DNA from: Usnea hakonensis
Taxonomy: Eukaryota > Ascomycota > Lecanoromycetes > Lecanorales > Parmeliaceae
Assembly (NCBI GenBank): GCA_013423325.1
Contig: BLJB01000089.1
Coordinates: forward strand, 435,788 to 499,787
Direction of reading: 5' to 3'
Length of the DNA: 64,000 nucleotides
Shown: in pieces, positions 11,277-23,378 of the stretch
Layout: the number at the start of each line of letters is the position of its first letter
How positions within the stretch are numbered: position 1 is the stretch's first letter
Notes under the pieces: model-generated
What the model was told of the DNA's origin: nothing
The model's input: the letters and a program-made list of their open reading frames with translations, nothing else
The model's database searches: none
Position numbers and translations under genes: made by a program

Positions 11277-12859
11277 GTTCTGTCCACCTCCCGTCGCTGT
11301 CGGTCTATTGTGTGAAGTAGGAGTGAAGCATTGGAGTAGTCCTGCTGATAGGGATGAAGAAGCGGATAGACAAAGGATCCGAGGCGGAGAGGCCCTAGTA
11401 CAAAGGCGGAATGATGAATGAGCTGAGGCTGTACGGCTGACGTGTAGGCTTATGCGGATGTTTGCGAAGATGTCCAAGAGAGTATGAAAGAGGGACTCCC
11501 AAGAAGATAATGATGAGGTTGAGGGGAGGGGATAGCGAATGTTGGGGGAAAGATTTTACTTTGAAGTTGGTGATGGTTTCAAAGGATACCGGGTGTTTGA
11601 GATGTGGCTCAAGAGGGCCAAGACTGCCTGAACAGGCACTTGTAATTGACGAGGGTGGGAATACAAGCTGATGATGACTATATGAGAATGATGAGTTGAA
11701 AAGAGTATAATATACAGAGGATAGTTGTTGATGGCAAGGAGGAGGATGGGATAGGAGGAGGATGAGGATGAGGAGGAGGAGGAGGAGGAGCTGAGGAAAG
11801 GTGAGCAGGTACGTGCTCTAGTGGGATAAGATTCCAAGATGCGCCATAGACGTTTCACATGAATAGCACACTGGTGACTGGCTATCGCATCTGATGGAAT
11901 TACTCGCATAAATAAACAACTTGAAAGGCTTTTCTTACTTGAATTCTATTCTGTTCGCTCTACTACAAGGTATCTCTACTGCTCTATACCAAATTTTGAT
12001 ATTACTCTAAGTATAAAGAGAGATTCATTGTGTCTTCATAATATTCCGTACACGCTACTGAGACGTCTCAGGTCTATTTTTACATACGTCATTCGCTGCT
12101 TAATGTCTTGGCATTCGCCCTAGTATCTAGTATCTTGGCATCTTATCACCTTACCTTACCCTTACTTACCTCAAACTTAGCATCGTGAAAGCAACGCCAC
12201 TTAATCAGCTGCGGGATAGCTAATGGACTCGCTGCCTCGGGGGTGCTCAGTATCCACAAGGTGTACCTTTCTGCCTTTCTACTGCTTAAGCGACAGCTAC
12301 CTTATGTGAATAACGGTACCACCGGCATTCAATTGCTCGTATTACTGAAAGGATTTTGGCGCACCGCCTCACTACTGCAGATGTGCCTTCCAAGAATCCA
12401 ACACCAAGCCATACTTGTCATCCTTTCAGCTTTGCCTCCATCGGCACGCATCCTAAGATGGGAGTTTGAAGCGAGCTGCGTCTATTCTTCGGTTCTCTTC
12501 CACAGGCTATGATATCATTCGGCGTTGATTTTGTCGAGTGCTCAAGGCTGCGTCTTTTGGCAACGAGAAATGAGAAATGGTTCTTTACATTACTCTGTTT
12601 GTTTTTATAGCCAAGTAGACGAGCTAGCGTAGACTGAGACAAAAGGCTCAAAGCCTTGACGAGGTGTTTGGATGAGAAGAAGTATCTGACGTTGCCTTGA
12701 AAATTATATTTGCTCCCCCTTGTAGCCTAAGAAAGAGGTCTAATTTGTTGACACCATGCCCGAACCCAAGTCACCATGATTGAGCTCGAGAACAATAATG
12801 CACCAGAGGCGCAGGGCTCATGTCGTTAAACAAAGAAAGGCTGTGAAGCAACGAATAAG
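11277..12859. other. intergenic between divergent STE11 and VPS18
   Basis: Shared upstream region of about 1.6 kb. It contains a purine repeat (GAG/GAT units) at about 11750-11795 inside the probable STE11 leader. Several short frames are present without recognisable content. The AT-rich block 11930-12200 is probably non-transcribed spacer. Confidence 0.5.
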
Positions 12860-15840
12860 ATGCAGGAGCTAGATGACGCCTCTCTACCCATCTTCAAGGT
12901 CGAAAGGGTACAGCTTCAATTTTCCATCTCCTCCGACTTTGTTGCTGCCCAGGTAGCCAATAATGTTCTGGTTCTGGCCCTTTCCACAGGGCGCATCTTA
13001 CGGATAGACCTCGATAGTCCGTCCGACATTGATGGTGGGCGTCTCGAGTCTTCTGCAAGTGTGCCCCACTGAACGTGTGTTACATAGATATCGATCTGCC
13101 CAGAAAGACTTCCGAGATTGGGCTGATTCGGCGCATGTTCCTCGACCCCTCGGCCTCTCACCTCATCATCGCTACCACACTAGGAGAGAACTACTACCTT
13201 CATACTCAATCCAGGCAGCCTAAACCACTTGCGCGCTTAAAGGGTGTCGGCATTGAGAGCATAGCATGGAATCCATCCCTCCCTACAGCCTCTACGCGCG
13301 AAATCCTTGTTGGAGCCATAGATGGTAATGTCTACGAAGACTACATTGAACCCTCCAGCGAGTTCTACCGCAATCAAGAAAAGTATCTGAGGGCGGTCTA
13401 CAAGGCGCAGGATGGACCAGTGGCAGGATTATGGGTAGACGTCATACCTGGCAGGTTGGATACTCGTCGAGTGATAGTAGCGACGCCGAGCAGGCTGTTG
13501 CATTTTGTGGGTCAAACAGGTCGAACTGGGCATGAAGGTTCCGGCTCAATCTTCACCAAATTATTCGAAACCGAAGCCCCAACACTGCATGAGGTCAATC
13601 CCGGTACCAAGCCATCATCGTCAGCTTTTGCTGTTTCACCGGACTCGTCAGAAGCTCAAGTTGGCGAGAGTGATGATGTTGAGCGGGCATACGCCTGGCT
13701 GTCAACACAGGGTGTGCTACATGGCAAGCTGCAGACAGTCACCAGGTCTGCGAGCTTGGGCAGCACCGTATTCAATAATTCCAAGATGATCGCAAGGTCT
13801 CAGATCCCAGCTTCGCAGAGTGCCAGTGGCCGGAAAAAGCCGACGCAAGAACCCATAGCAGGTGTTGCGCTCACACAATGGCATGTGCTATGCCTAGTCG
13901 AAGGGAGAATAGTAGCACTGCACAGCCTTGATGAACACGTCGTATACGATCAAATAGTCCTGGAGCCTGGTGAAAGCGCGCTTTGCCTCTTGGCTGATCA
14001 AAAAAAGAATACATATTGGCTTTTCACTACTCGGGACATCTTCGAGATTGTGGTCACCGACGAAGATCGAGACGTGTGGAAAATCATGCTCAATTCGCAG
14101 CAATTCAGTCTTGCATCTCAGTATGCGAAAACACCGTCGCAGAAAGATGCAGTGGCGATGGCCTCTGGGGACTACCTAATCAGCAAAGGCCAGTACAATG
14201 AGGCTGCCAACGTTTATGGGAAGAGCAGTCGGCCATTCGAGCAGGTAGCTTTGACTTTCATTGATCACGGTGAACAGGACGCACTACGAAGATATCTGTT
14301 AGCCAAGATAGCATCGTACAGGAAGTCATCCATCATGCAAAGAACGATGATTGCCAGCTGGCTCGTTGAGATTTTCATGTCAAAATTGAACTCGCTTGAT
14401 GACACCATCACGACCAAAGCGCAATTGACAGAGAGTACTACTACCGCAGATACCAAGGATGATCTTGCCACATTGCGAAAGGAGTTTGAAGATTTCGTGA
14501 ACAGATACAAAAGTGACCTAGATCGAAAGACTACTTACGAAATTATCAGTAGTCATGCACGAGAGCAAGAATTGTTGTCGTATGCCACCGCAATCGATGA
14601 TTACAACTACGTGCTATCATACTGGGTGCGGCGAGAACGATGGCAGGAGTCTTTGGATGTTCTGAAGAAGCAGACAGACCCGTCCATCTTTTACAGGTAC
14701 GGGAGCGTTCTCATGGTCCACGTCCCCACCGAGCTCGTTGACATTCTTATGCGTCACCCTGATCTCGATCCTCTCAAGCTCATCCCTGCTCTTCTGAATT
14801 ACAACAAGTCCAATTCCAGTACTCCGATCGCTCAAAATCAAGCTGTGCGGTATCTCCTCTTCTGTATCAACGCGTTGCACACCACGGTACCCGCTATTCA
14901 CAATACCCTCATTTCAATCTACGCTTCTCATCCTTCACCCTCCGAGACAGCTCTTCTCTCCTACCTTTCTACTAGCTCATTATCAAGCCCTCCGCCTTAC
15001 GACACGGACTTCGCCTTCCGACTTTGTATCCAAAATTCTCGCGTCCAGTCAGCCGTTCATATCTACACCTCCATGGGCTCTTACGCCTCAGCAGTCGATC
15101 TGGCCCTCAAGCACGATGAGATAGATCTTGCTTCTCTCGTTGCTGACCGGCCTGACTCAAACGACTCTGCCTTGCGTAAAAGGCTGTGGCTAGCCGTCGC
15201 GAAGAAAGTTATCAGTCAGCAGGGAACAGGCAGCATCAAAACCGCCATCGACTTCCTCAAGCGATGTGACCTACTTCGAATAGAAGATCTGATTCCGTTC
15301 TTCCCTGACTTCGTAGTCATTGATGATTTCAAAGATGAGATCTGCGCAGCACTAGAGTCGTATTCACGCTCGATAGCTTCACTGGAGTCAGAAATGGACG
15401 CCTCGGCTGCAACAGCCGAGTCTATCAAGACGGATATCAAGCAGCTTGATAGGCGGTATGCCATTGTAGAGCCAGGTGAAAGGTGCAGGATATGTGAATT
15501 GCCTTTGCTTAGCAGGCAATTCTTTGTCTTCCCAAGTTGCCAGCATGGATTTCACAGTGACTGTCTGGGCAAGAAGGTGCTGGATGGAAGTGGATTGACG
15601 GTGAGAGGAAGAATACGTGAGTTACAAGCCCAAATTGGGCGAGGGGGGAGACGAGAGAAGGAGGGAAGAGAATTGGACGCGTTGGTTGCTGGCCAATGGT
15701 AAGTCTCCTTCACCTGAATATTCTTATTCGTCTTCTGACACGTTCAAACCGAAAGTGTTCTTTGTGGCGATCTCGCCATCAAGGCGATCGAGGAACCATT
15801 CATCTCTGATGCGGATGACGGAGAAGAATGGGCCATATAA
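12860..15840 (+). CDS. VPS18: vacuolar protein sorting protein Vps18 (HOPS/CORVET core subunit)
   Basis: Core subunit of the class C Vps complexes that tether endosomes and vacuoles before fusion. Exons 12860-13034, 13088-15698 and 15756-15840 join in phase and give 956 residues, close to the family length. The N-terminal half is the beta-propeller (RRMFLDPSASHLIIATTLGE, then GIESIAWNPSL and the YKAQDGPVAGLW segment). The C-terminal half is an alpha-solenoid with clathrin-heavy-chain-repeat character. The end is a RING-type zinc finger: CRICELPLL, then CQHGFHSDCL, completed by CVLCG, which exists only after splicing of the 57-nt last intron. The protein ends EEWAI. Intron 1 splits an Asp codon. 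Confidence 0.92.
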
Positions 15841-16552
15841 CTGTAGTGAAGTTTCATTGTACGGTGGTCCAATCCATGAATGGAGACCCTACTTCAGGTA
15901 AATTTTCAACCTATTCATTGCACAGTGATTGTGGTCCATAAGTGAAGACCCACCTCACTTGCTGGGAAGTGAATTTTGGACGCATTTCATCTTCTCCGGT
16001 CACATTTTTTTAAACATTCACTTCGGGCATCCTAGGGTATTTAAAGCCCCCTACCTTCCCTACTTTCCCACCTCCTTTCTCCTCCTTCCACAACACACAC
16101 CTCTTGTCTTTGACAAAGTCCTATATATCTCTTATACCCACTCCGTCTATACTCCCAGCGTCTACAAATGATCTTTTCAAACAATCAGTATACAAGTTCT
16201 TCTTATACATGTCTTCTCTGCTTCTCTGCACATTTTGGGAAATACATCACTGCGGCCTTCTCAGTGCACCCGTTCCCTAGATAAATCTACATACATACAT
16301 GTATCCGCTCTACAACACCTTAGGAGGAGACTCCACCCTGCCTAGCAAATAATTTCCACAATTCCACCTCTTACACAGGCCTTTTTCTTATGCATTGTGT
16401 GTCAAAACTGAGAGACTTCCGCTCACAAGCATCAACGTTTCTGCGAATTCAAATACCGCTTAGCGGCCACCCTCAATGCCATCGTTAATTACCCCCCAAT
16501 AATTGCTCATAGGGGATGAGATGGACCTTGACATCGAGCTACGGGTCCTAAC
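15841..16552. other. intergenic, pyrimidine-rich
   Basis: No gene seen. 16050-16180 is CT-rich with several TATA-like stretches. This is the left border of the accessory island. Confidence 0.4.
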
Positions 16553-16849
16553 CTCATTTTTGCCCCACCGGGACTGCTCTCAAGTTGGGGAAACCACATC
16601 AAAACTCACTTTGACACACAAGCGAAGGACTGCAAGTGGGTAATACGACACACATATGGAGATCAGAAACTCAACGGCCTGGCACGCAAGCTATCATTGG
16701 AAGACTACAAGCTGATGGAACCAAATAAGAGCGCTCCCTATTTCACCATAGACAAGGACAGCTCTAACGTGGTCAAATTCACCACCACAGGCGCCTATGA
16801 CGGCCAGGTCCAAAATATCCTCTCGGAGACAATTCTCAGCATACTTTGA
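16553..16849 (+). pseudogene. fragment resembling the N-terminal lobe of an SNF2-family helicase
   Basis: An open stretch of 98 codons without a suitable start. It reads LIFAPPGLLSSWGNHIKTHF, then further on KFTTTGAYDGQ. This resembles SNF2 motif Ic (a 'P..L...W..EI.KHF' pattern) and the following TTY-type motif. The Walker A segment, DEAH box and helicase C-terminal lobe are not seen nearby. The fragment ends in TGA and the downstream sequence does not resume the fold. The family call rests on two short motifs only. Confidence 0.35.
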
Positions 16850-18739
16850 TAAGTATGAACCGTCCCCGCAGCCGCTATTCCATCTGTTGGTGCAACAATA
16901 AGATCCTGGGAAAGCATGCGCGACTCTACATTCACAAGGAGTCTTGCCAGATCACCGTGGAAGCTCTCCACGGCATGGAGGTCACTGGATGAACAGGACT
17001 CAAGCATATTGGTCCAAAATTCAGTGGCTTCTCAAAATCGTACTGAAAATCTGTTCAACTCCAGATCACTCTTCGCTATGCGCACCTACGGGATCCATAA
17101 GGGCAAAACACATCCGTTGTTGTCTACAGCACGCACGACCTTGAACAGTGACAATGCTGACGAAGTCGCTCCACGAGCTCATGCCTTGCTCGCTAATAGT
17201 GGACTCCACCGCGGATGAGCTGGTAGTCAATAATCCAGAGATTGAAAATAGAGAAAAGTTTGAAGAAGACTGGAAGATCCTTTGGTTTGGCTTGGAACAC
17301 CATGACGTTAAGTTTTTGTTGTTCTTTCCATCTTTGCACAACCTCCGAGCACACTCGCTCGTGATCGGCAGGCTTGCTGTTTTTGAATCGTGCTTTGGAT
17401 CTTTAAATGTGGTAATTTACAGATTTCGCGATGCCCTCTGGATGAAGTACTGTCTTCGACAATGGGCTCTTCTTTATTACACACATATCATTCAGTCATT
17501 AAGACGAGTTTTTCTATTTCTATTCAATTCCCCAATCTATCAGTAAGTATTGCGTACTTTCTATATATCATTATCGCATTTTCCCTTTACCTTGGGAACC
17601 AATAGCTTTGACAGGGCCTGTGCAAGCTTTTTTTCTACATTGGCTCTTCTGTGGACGCTGTGGAGCGCATGGAGGGCGGGGAGGGAGGATGAGAAGAGGA
17701 GGGAGAGGCAGGATCGAGAAGACGAGAGGAGGAGAAAGAAGGCGGAGAAGAGGAACGTCACGATATAGCAGCTAAAGATCGAGATCAAGACGGTCCGGTA
17801 TCACCAAGAAGAAGGTGCAGAAGTCTAAGATCTCAAAGAAAAAGCCTCCCCAGCGCTGGACCTCATCCAAGAAATAGACAACGCTCAAGATCAGTCTCGA
17901 TCAGCATAGTCGAAGTAGCCTGTATGTCTAAACCTCTACTTTACCCTATCTTCATTTCGAAAATATATAGTCTGATTAATGTACGGAGATACAGAAGGCG
18001 GGGATCCTGGACGGAGGCGTAGCTCACATGTGTTTCCAAACGGACAAAGTTCAAGCGTTGCCAAGATCACCCTGGATAAGGTGAGCTTCATGATAGCAGT
18101 CTGCAATTTGCGTGTTGATTGTGCTAAATGTCTTTGGATATCCACGGAGACAGCTTGGTAGGCGCTTCGAATTTGTTCGTCGCGTGGCAACACGAAAAAA
18201 CATGAGCAGACTTCGAGAACCACATTGTAACCCTAAAGCAACGTCGAACGGGCGGGGTTTCAATGATATTGCCTCCGCATTATTGCAGAGACTGAGGCTC
18301 GGTGGCACAATGGTGCTCGAAGCGCAGCTCGGAGAGCTAGAGGTGGGCTTAGCAAGTACCGGCCGCGTCACTGACTTCAAGTTCTCAGCAGATTGGGAAC
18401 AGATTCAGAATTATCATTTCAAAATATTCTTCGGTACCGAGAGTACGCTTCAGACTCGGCCTATGGACCAACTGTTTATGCGCTTTCTGGAGCGGACCAA
18501 GTTCATACCATCTCAACCGTGCCAGCCTGTCAACTGAGCACACTACCTTAAGTTGTCCACTTTCATTCCATCTACTGCAACTAGAGATCTTCTATCACCT
18601 GAGCTCACTACCTCAAATTCTCCACTTTCATCTCATCTACCGCATTTAGATACCCTCTACTACATATCCGCATCTGCAATTTGATATCAAAGACGCAGAT
18701 AATATAAGTAACAGACAAGGCAGCACGAAGCTTGATCCG

Positions 18740-19063
18740 ATGATTATTGCGGGATCACAAGAGTCACAGAATAGACCACGAGACACGGTCTCAAGTCAGG
18801 ATCTGGATGTCCTGATAGCGAATTTGGGATCACAGCGCGTACGCGCATCTACCGTGGACCCATATTATCGACCAGACCGACCTAGACTTCCATATCCTCA
18901 TCTTCCCAATTTGGCCACAGGTATCTGGAACCTAGTTCAAGCAAACGAGATTCCCCCTCACCGCAATATTGACCACGAGATAAACCTGCAAAAAGGAACA
19001 TCTCCACTAGCTAAAGTGGCAGCCATCATGCGTCAAAATCTGCGAGGTCATAGATCGAGCTGA
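18740..19063 (+). CDS. unrecognised 107-residue frame
   Basis: An uninterrupted frame of 107 residues, polar and Pro/Arg-rich (VDPYYRPDRPRLPYPHLPNL). It has no signal peptide, membrane segment or known motif. It lies inside the decayed island between the SNF2-like fragment and the first GIY-YIG-like copy. It may be one exon of a larger lost gene. Confidence 0.25.
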   Translation: MIIAGSQESQNRPRDTVSSQDLDVLIANLGSQRVRASTVDPYYRPDRPRLPYPHLPNLATGIWNLVQANEIPPHRNIDHEINLQKGTSPLAKVAAIMRQNLRGHRSS

Positions 19064-19729
19064 GAGAAAGCTTGTCACCAGCTCTGATGGCGGTCAACCT
19101 GAAGCCCAGAAGTTTGGTATATTCGTCCTGTATGAGATGGAAATGTGGCAAGGCGGTGGATACTTGCGGATGAGATGGGACTTGGAAAGGTAATGTCACC
19201 AGCCCGTTTGTTTACAATATTCAATCCCTAGGTGTGATCGCACTTAACCGAGCGCTTGTCATGACCAGCAAAGGTGTCAGGCGGGCAAGAGAAAACGGGC
19301 GCTTCGACCTACATCTCAAAAAAGGGGCTAAAGAGGGCCCCCAACAAACCGGTGCGAAGTGCCCAGGATTTGCAGGATTGCACACCTGGGGTATCATGGC
19401 AAAAGGCAAACACGGCCAGTACACGTCAAGAGAAGCGTTTGAGATATCATCATTGTTCAACTTCTTTCTTCTCTACCTCTTTAATTCGTCAAGAATGCCT
19501 GAATAAATCAGAGAGGCGGAGCGAATCTCTCACGAGATCGCAAGGACCAGCAGATGCTCCAATCAGAGACAGTGATGAAGACAGTGAGCCGGTAATTTCA
19601 GCTACTTCTCGACGCCGCAAGAAAAAGCCTACCCTAGGGAAACGACTAAGTAAGGCACTTCTCTGACATATCTCCCAATCCTTGCATTACCGGCTCTAAG
19701 ATAATATCTAAATTTTACTCTCTTTTAGA

Positions 19730-20669
19730 ACTCGAGGCCCACAAGAAAGAATTACAAGCTAAGGTATCGATGCACGAGAACGACCTTCAAGGGTTTTTTG
19801 AGAGAATGAAGGAAGAGAGTGACTCTATAAGGGAGCGATGCAAGCTCGCCACTAACTCTGCTTCCTCTATTTGTCAGCCTCGAAAGGGAATACGATAATA
19901 GAGATTCGGAATCGGACTTTAAAGGCAGCGAATCGAGCAACGATAAGGACAATGATGATGACAATGATAATGATAATCATGATGGGATAGTTCTTTCTTT
20001 TAATATTGCTCCAGGTACTATTAGAAAATATAGTATTGTTATTAATAGCTAACAATTACTAGTCGACCACGTCTCGCGTCAATATATTATTCGACATATC
20101 GGCCCTATCGTCAAAGGACTACTGGTAGATACGCGACGACTGAATTTTGGAAAAGTCCTGAGACGGCAGACGATATAGCACACGACTACCTGGGGCCATA
20201 CTGTTGATCATATCACCGCCGAGGGTATTATCTCCGAGATATATACGACTCTTTGATACCTGGTATAGTACAAGTACTAAGCCACAACCATATTACTGTC
20301 CCTAATCTTTTCCAGCTCTTACCGGGGTATGAAACTCGTCTATATGGAAACTCCAAGATGATATACGCTATCATTGGCCGTCACGACGATGGACGATGGG
20401 CTTCCTATATTGGAAGTACAAGTAGTGCACGGCGGCGTCATTCTCGCCATATGACCAACTTGAAACAAGTACAGCTAGGGAATACGCAAAACGTCCTAGG
20501 GGTTCACAAAGTTCTAGGTCAACCCGGATGGCATGTCCAGTACAAAGTGATTTGCAAGATGGAGGATACCCTAACGTCCATTTCGCTATTTTGGATCGAG
20601 ACTGTGGTTATCCTCTTGACCCGCAGTCTTGACTTGACAGCACGAAGCCGAAGCATGAATGACCATTGA
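19730..20669 (+). pseudogene. decayed gene with coiled coil and GIY-YIG-like domain, copy 1
   Basis: A short coiled-coil frame (LEAHKKELQAKVSMHENDLQ) at 19731-19897 is followed, after a probable intron with acceptor near 20062, by the GIY-YIG part. That part reads YIIRHIGPIVKGLL, is cut by TAG at 20176-20178, shifts frame near 20250, and continues in an open frame to 20669. The open part carries MIYAIIGRHDDGRWASYIGS, then RRRHSRH and a later FWIE. These fit the GIY-YIG pattern: two Tyr/Gly strands, the helix Arg and a distal Glu. At least one stop and one frame break make it a pseudogene in this assembly. It is homologous to the 25.5-kb copy. The nuclease function is inferred from motif only. 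Confidence 0.5.
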
Positions 20670-21376
20670 ATCAGGTCATAGAGCAGTACCTCAGAGTTAT
20701 GTAAACTATCAACAGGATGATTGGGCACACTTATTAGGTATGGCCGACTCGGTAAGCTGCACTCAATTGGAGGGAACGGAAACGTAGGGCAAATGTCTTA
20801 CCTCCTGCACTTGCCCACATGCAACGGACTTTGCCGATGTAATCAAGGTTATTGAACCTGGTCTTCAAGCTTTGGATCGAGGCCTAACCGTTGACCTTAA
20901 TGGTGTACCAACACTACTGTCACTGATGCAGTCGCAGCTTTTCATTTGTTTCGTAAGGTCCAGGTGGAGAATCCCACAACGACTAGGACCAAAGCTCTTC
21001 AACAGAATGATTGCAAGCATAAAGGGGACAGCAGCCATCCTGGCCTGCGTCACATCCGCAGGTACCAACGGGGTACTCCCAACAGGAATCCTGGTCTCAG
21101 CCACATCTGCCGATATACAATTGGGACGTCGTCGAAGGAGGGGTGGACGAAGAGGATGATGGTGAAGACGCGGAGAATGAAACATGAAAGAAGTACATGA
21201 AAGATTATTATTCCCTGTGGAAGTTGAAGCAGATGGGTTACCCTTCATAGACGAAGAGAATGACGTACCTTGGAAGTTGTCATTCCTGATTTCCTCGTCA
21301 AAGAAGAAGGCAGGAGTAAGTCTTGAAAGGGTGAATCAAGTACCGACTTCCAGGATATTGAGAGCTGTTTGGTGAA

Positions 21377-21634
21377 TTGAGGAGTTTCCGCGAGCGACAC
21401 TCGTCTGATCAGCTTCTCAAGGATCTCTATCGCGTGGAGAGCGGCATCATACTAGTAGAGTGGAAAGTAGTACTTCTAACATCTGTTGAAGAACGATTCC
21501 GCCGATCGATACATCTTCTCAGCGGTCATCTGACTACTACTATCCGCAGTGATGATTACGAAGCTATCAGAAAGATCCGCTCCCAAGTCACTTACCGAAT
21601 TTGGAGTCAGCCAGCAGTCACTGAGACCGGATGA
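21377..21634 (+). CDS. unrecognised 85-residue frame
   Basis: A charged, probably helical frame of 85 residues in the decayed island. It has no known motif and no convincing partner exon. It is listed because it is one of few uninterrupted stretches here; it may be a relic. Confidence 0.2.
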   Translation: MRSFRERHSSDQLLKDLYRVESGIILVEWKVVLLTSVEERFRRSIHLLSGHLTTTIRSDDYEAIRKIRSQVTYRIWSQPAVTETG

Positions 21635-22104
21635 ATCTGAATAAGATTATTACCATTGAGGCCTGGAACCAAGAAAGCCCAGGCAATGATAAGATTATGC
21701 CATCAGGCAAAGCACTCCCTCCAATGGTCCGAGGTTCTAGACTTTTCAATCGTATGGATACAAGCCAGGGATACTGACGGTAATTGCGGAGCTCCTTTGA
21801 AAAATTATCCTGAGAAATCGAGAAGTCGAAGGATTATGGACTGTCAAGATCATTCATACTCAAACTAAGGCGCTGAAGAAATGTATACAGCAGTGTATGG
21901 AGGAACTTCTGGGGAACACCAAGCCATCCGATGAGGCCCTTAAGGATCTTAGCAGCGCTTGCTCCGATTTCTTGGCCAAGATGTCTAAAGGTCTAAAGGC
22001 GAGGATCAAGCCAAAAAGGCGTTTTAGGAATACATTGAGGAATTCGGTGCCAACGAGAGAAACAGGCGGATCCGAAAGACAAGAGACTTAAACATTCGAG
22101 GGGA

Positions 22105-22190
22105 GTGGAAGCTTCGAGAAAGAGATTTAAAGGGGTGGAAGCTTCGAGGGGGAGGTTTGGGGGGGAGCGGGAGCTTCGAAAGCAGGACAG
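22105..22190. repeat. 30-bp minisatellite, about three units
   Basis: Three tandem units with a 30-base period starting at 22105, 22135 and 22165. Each opens with a variant of GTGGAAGCTTCGAG and ends in an A- or G-rich run. If translated the units give a degenerate 10-residue repeat (EASRKRFKGV, EASRGRFGGE). Confidence 0.7.
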
Positions 22191-22852
22191 AAAGAAATTC
22201 CCCGCGCTTTCTCAACGCCATCTGGGGTCGCCAGTGGATAGATACAGACATCATCCAGGCTTCTACTATACCGACGGAGACCCTCTGTCGCTATAGCCAC
22301 AATACGGCCCAACAATCATTTACGATCTCAGTCAAGGCTTAAAGCCTTTTAATGAGCTTTTTTTTTCTATTGGCACTAAGCATGAAACCCAATCTGGCAA
22401 TAATGTGCTTCGACTACGAAGGCGTTGGGAAAAGGACATCGGAGTACGGCTTTGCCTAGTACACAATATTAGCCATCGCCTTAATTCGTCCAACTCCAAA
22501 ATTGAAGGAATCGTGGCGCTTCTTACAAGCTCGCCATTTTCTTATGGATCAATTCAAAGATCACCCAGGATTAAGCTTCACGAATGGCGATCCCCGAGGT
22601 TTCTGGCCAGAGTTTCCAATGTGTTAGGAAATGCAGAAAACGCAATCGCAATACGTTTCTAACGCATTAGGAAGTCCAAGGGCGAGGTTATTATCCACTC
22701 AAAAGAGGTCTTCTGTCGGCTTGACCTAAATCACGACGACGACAATAAGCCAATCACCTTTTGTGGATATACAGTAGGTCTCGCTAATATGTTCACAATG
22801 TGTTTGAAACTAATTTATAATTTATCAGAAAAACCTATTTACTCGTGGGGCG

Positions 22853-23314
22853 GTGTGTAACCATGTGGCCACGCATAAGTCAGGTGGAGTGCTCCGGACA
22901 TCGTCCATTAATCTAGAAGCCTGCCGTCGTTGCGTGCGGGCTCAGGCCGCCGGACCTGTCCCCTCCCCTGGGGGGAGGCAGAAGAAATGTGGGAGGTGCT
23001 CCCAAATGAAGCACCTCTGTGTTGCGGACCCTCTCCCTGTCGCCCACTCACCCACAATCCCAGAGATCTTGGAGTACTGTCCCAGATACTGTGTCTTACC
23101 GGATTATTTCAAATTCTGGGCGTTGACGTCTGGTTTGGCTGCGAGGCATAGCATGTGGCGGCTAGATTTTACTAAACGGAATCACATCCCACGAGACTTC
23201 GTCCCCCATGGGGCCGCCGCAGTAGTCCGTGCCCGAGATGTTAAACTCAGATTTCCGGTCTGGGACGGCAAACAATTCCATGGGGATCTGGGAGAGCGAT
23301 TACATCTCAGTTAG
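22853..23314 (+). CDS. cysteine-cluster (zinc-knuckle-like) protein frame
   Basis: An open frame of 153 codons preceded by a probable intron, since a pyrimidine/AT-rich stretch lies just upstream. It has a cysteine array ACRRCVRAQAAG, then a Pro/Gly linker, then KKCGRCSQMKHLC, that is C-X2-C-X18-C-X2-C-X6-C, which would bind one or two zinc ions. I recall similar arrays in expanded, uncharacterised gene families of plant-associated ascomycetes. The rest of the frame is unremarkable. The coiled-coil frame starting 60 bases downstream could be a continuation after an intron. The start and the function are unknown. Confidence 0.4.
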   Translation: MCNHVATHKSGGVLRTSSINLEACRRCVRAQAAGPVPSPGGRQKKCGRCSQMKHLCVADPLPVAHSPTIPEILEYCPRYCVLPDYFKFWALTSGLAARHSMWRLDFTKRNHIPRDFVPHGAAAVVRARDVKLRFPVWDGKQFHGDLGERLHLS

Positions 23315-23378
23315 GGGGAAACTTCGCAGCTAACTCAGGAGTAGCCCACTACCAGGCCGCCAGAAGCACAATGGAGAT

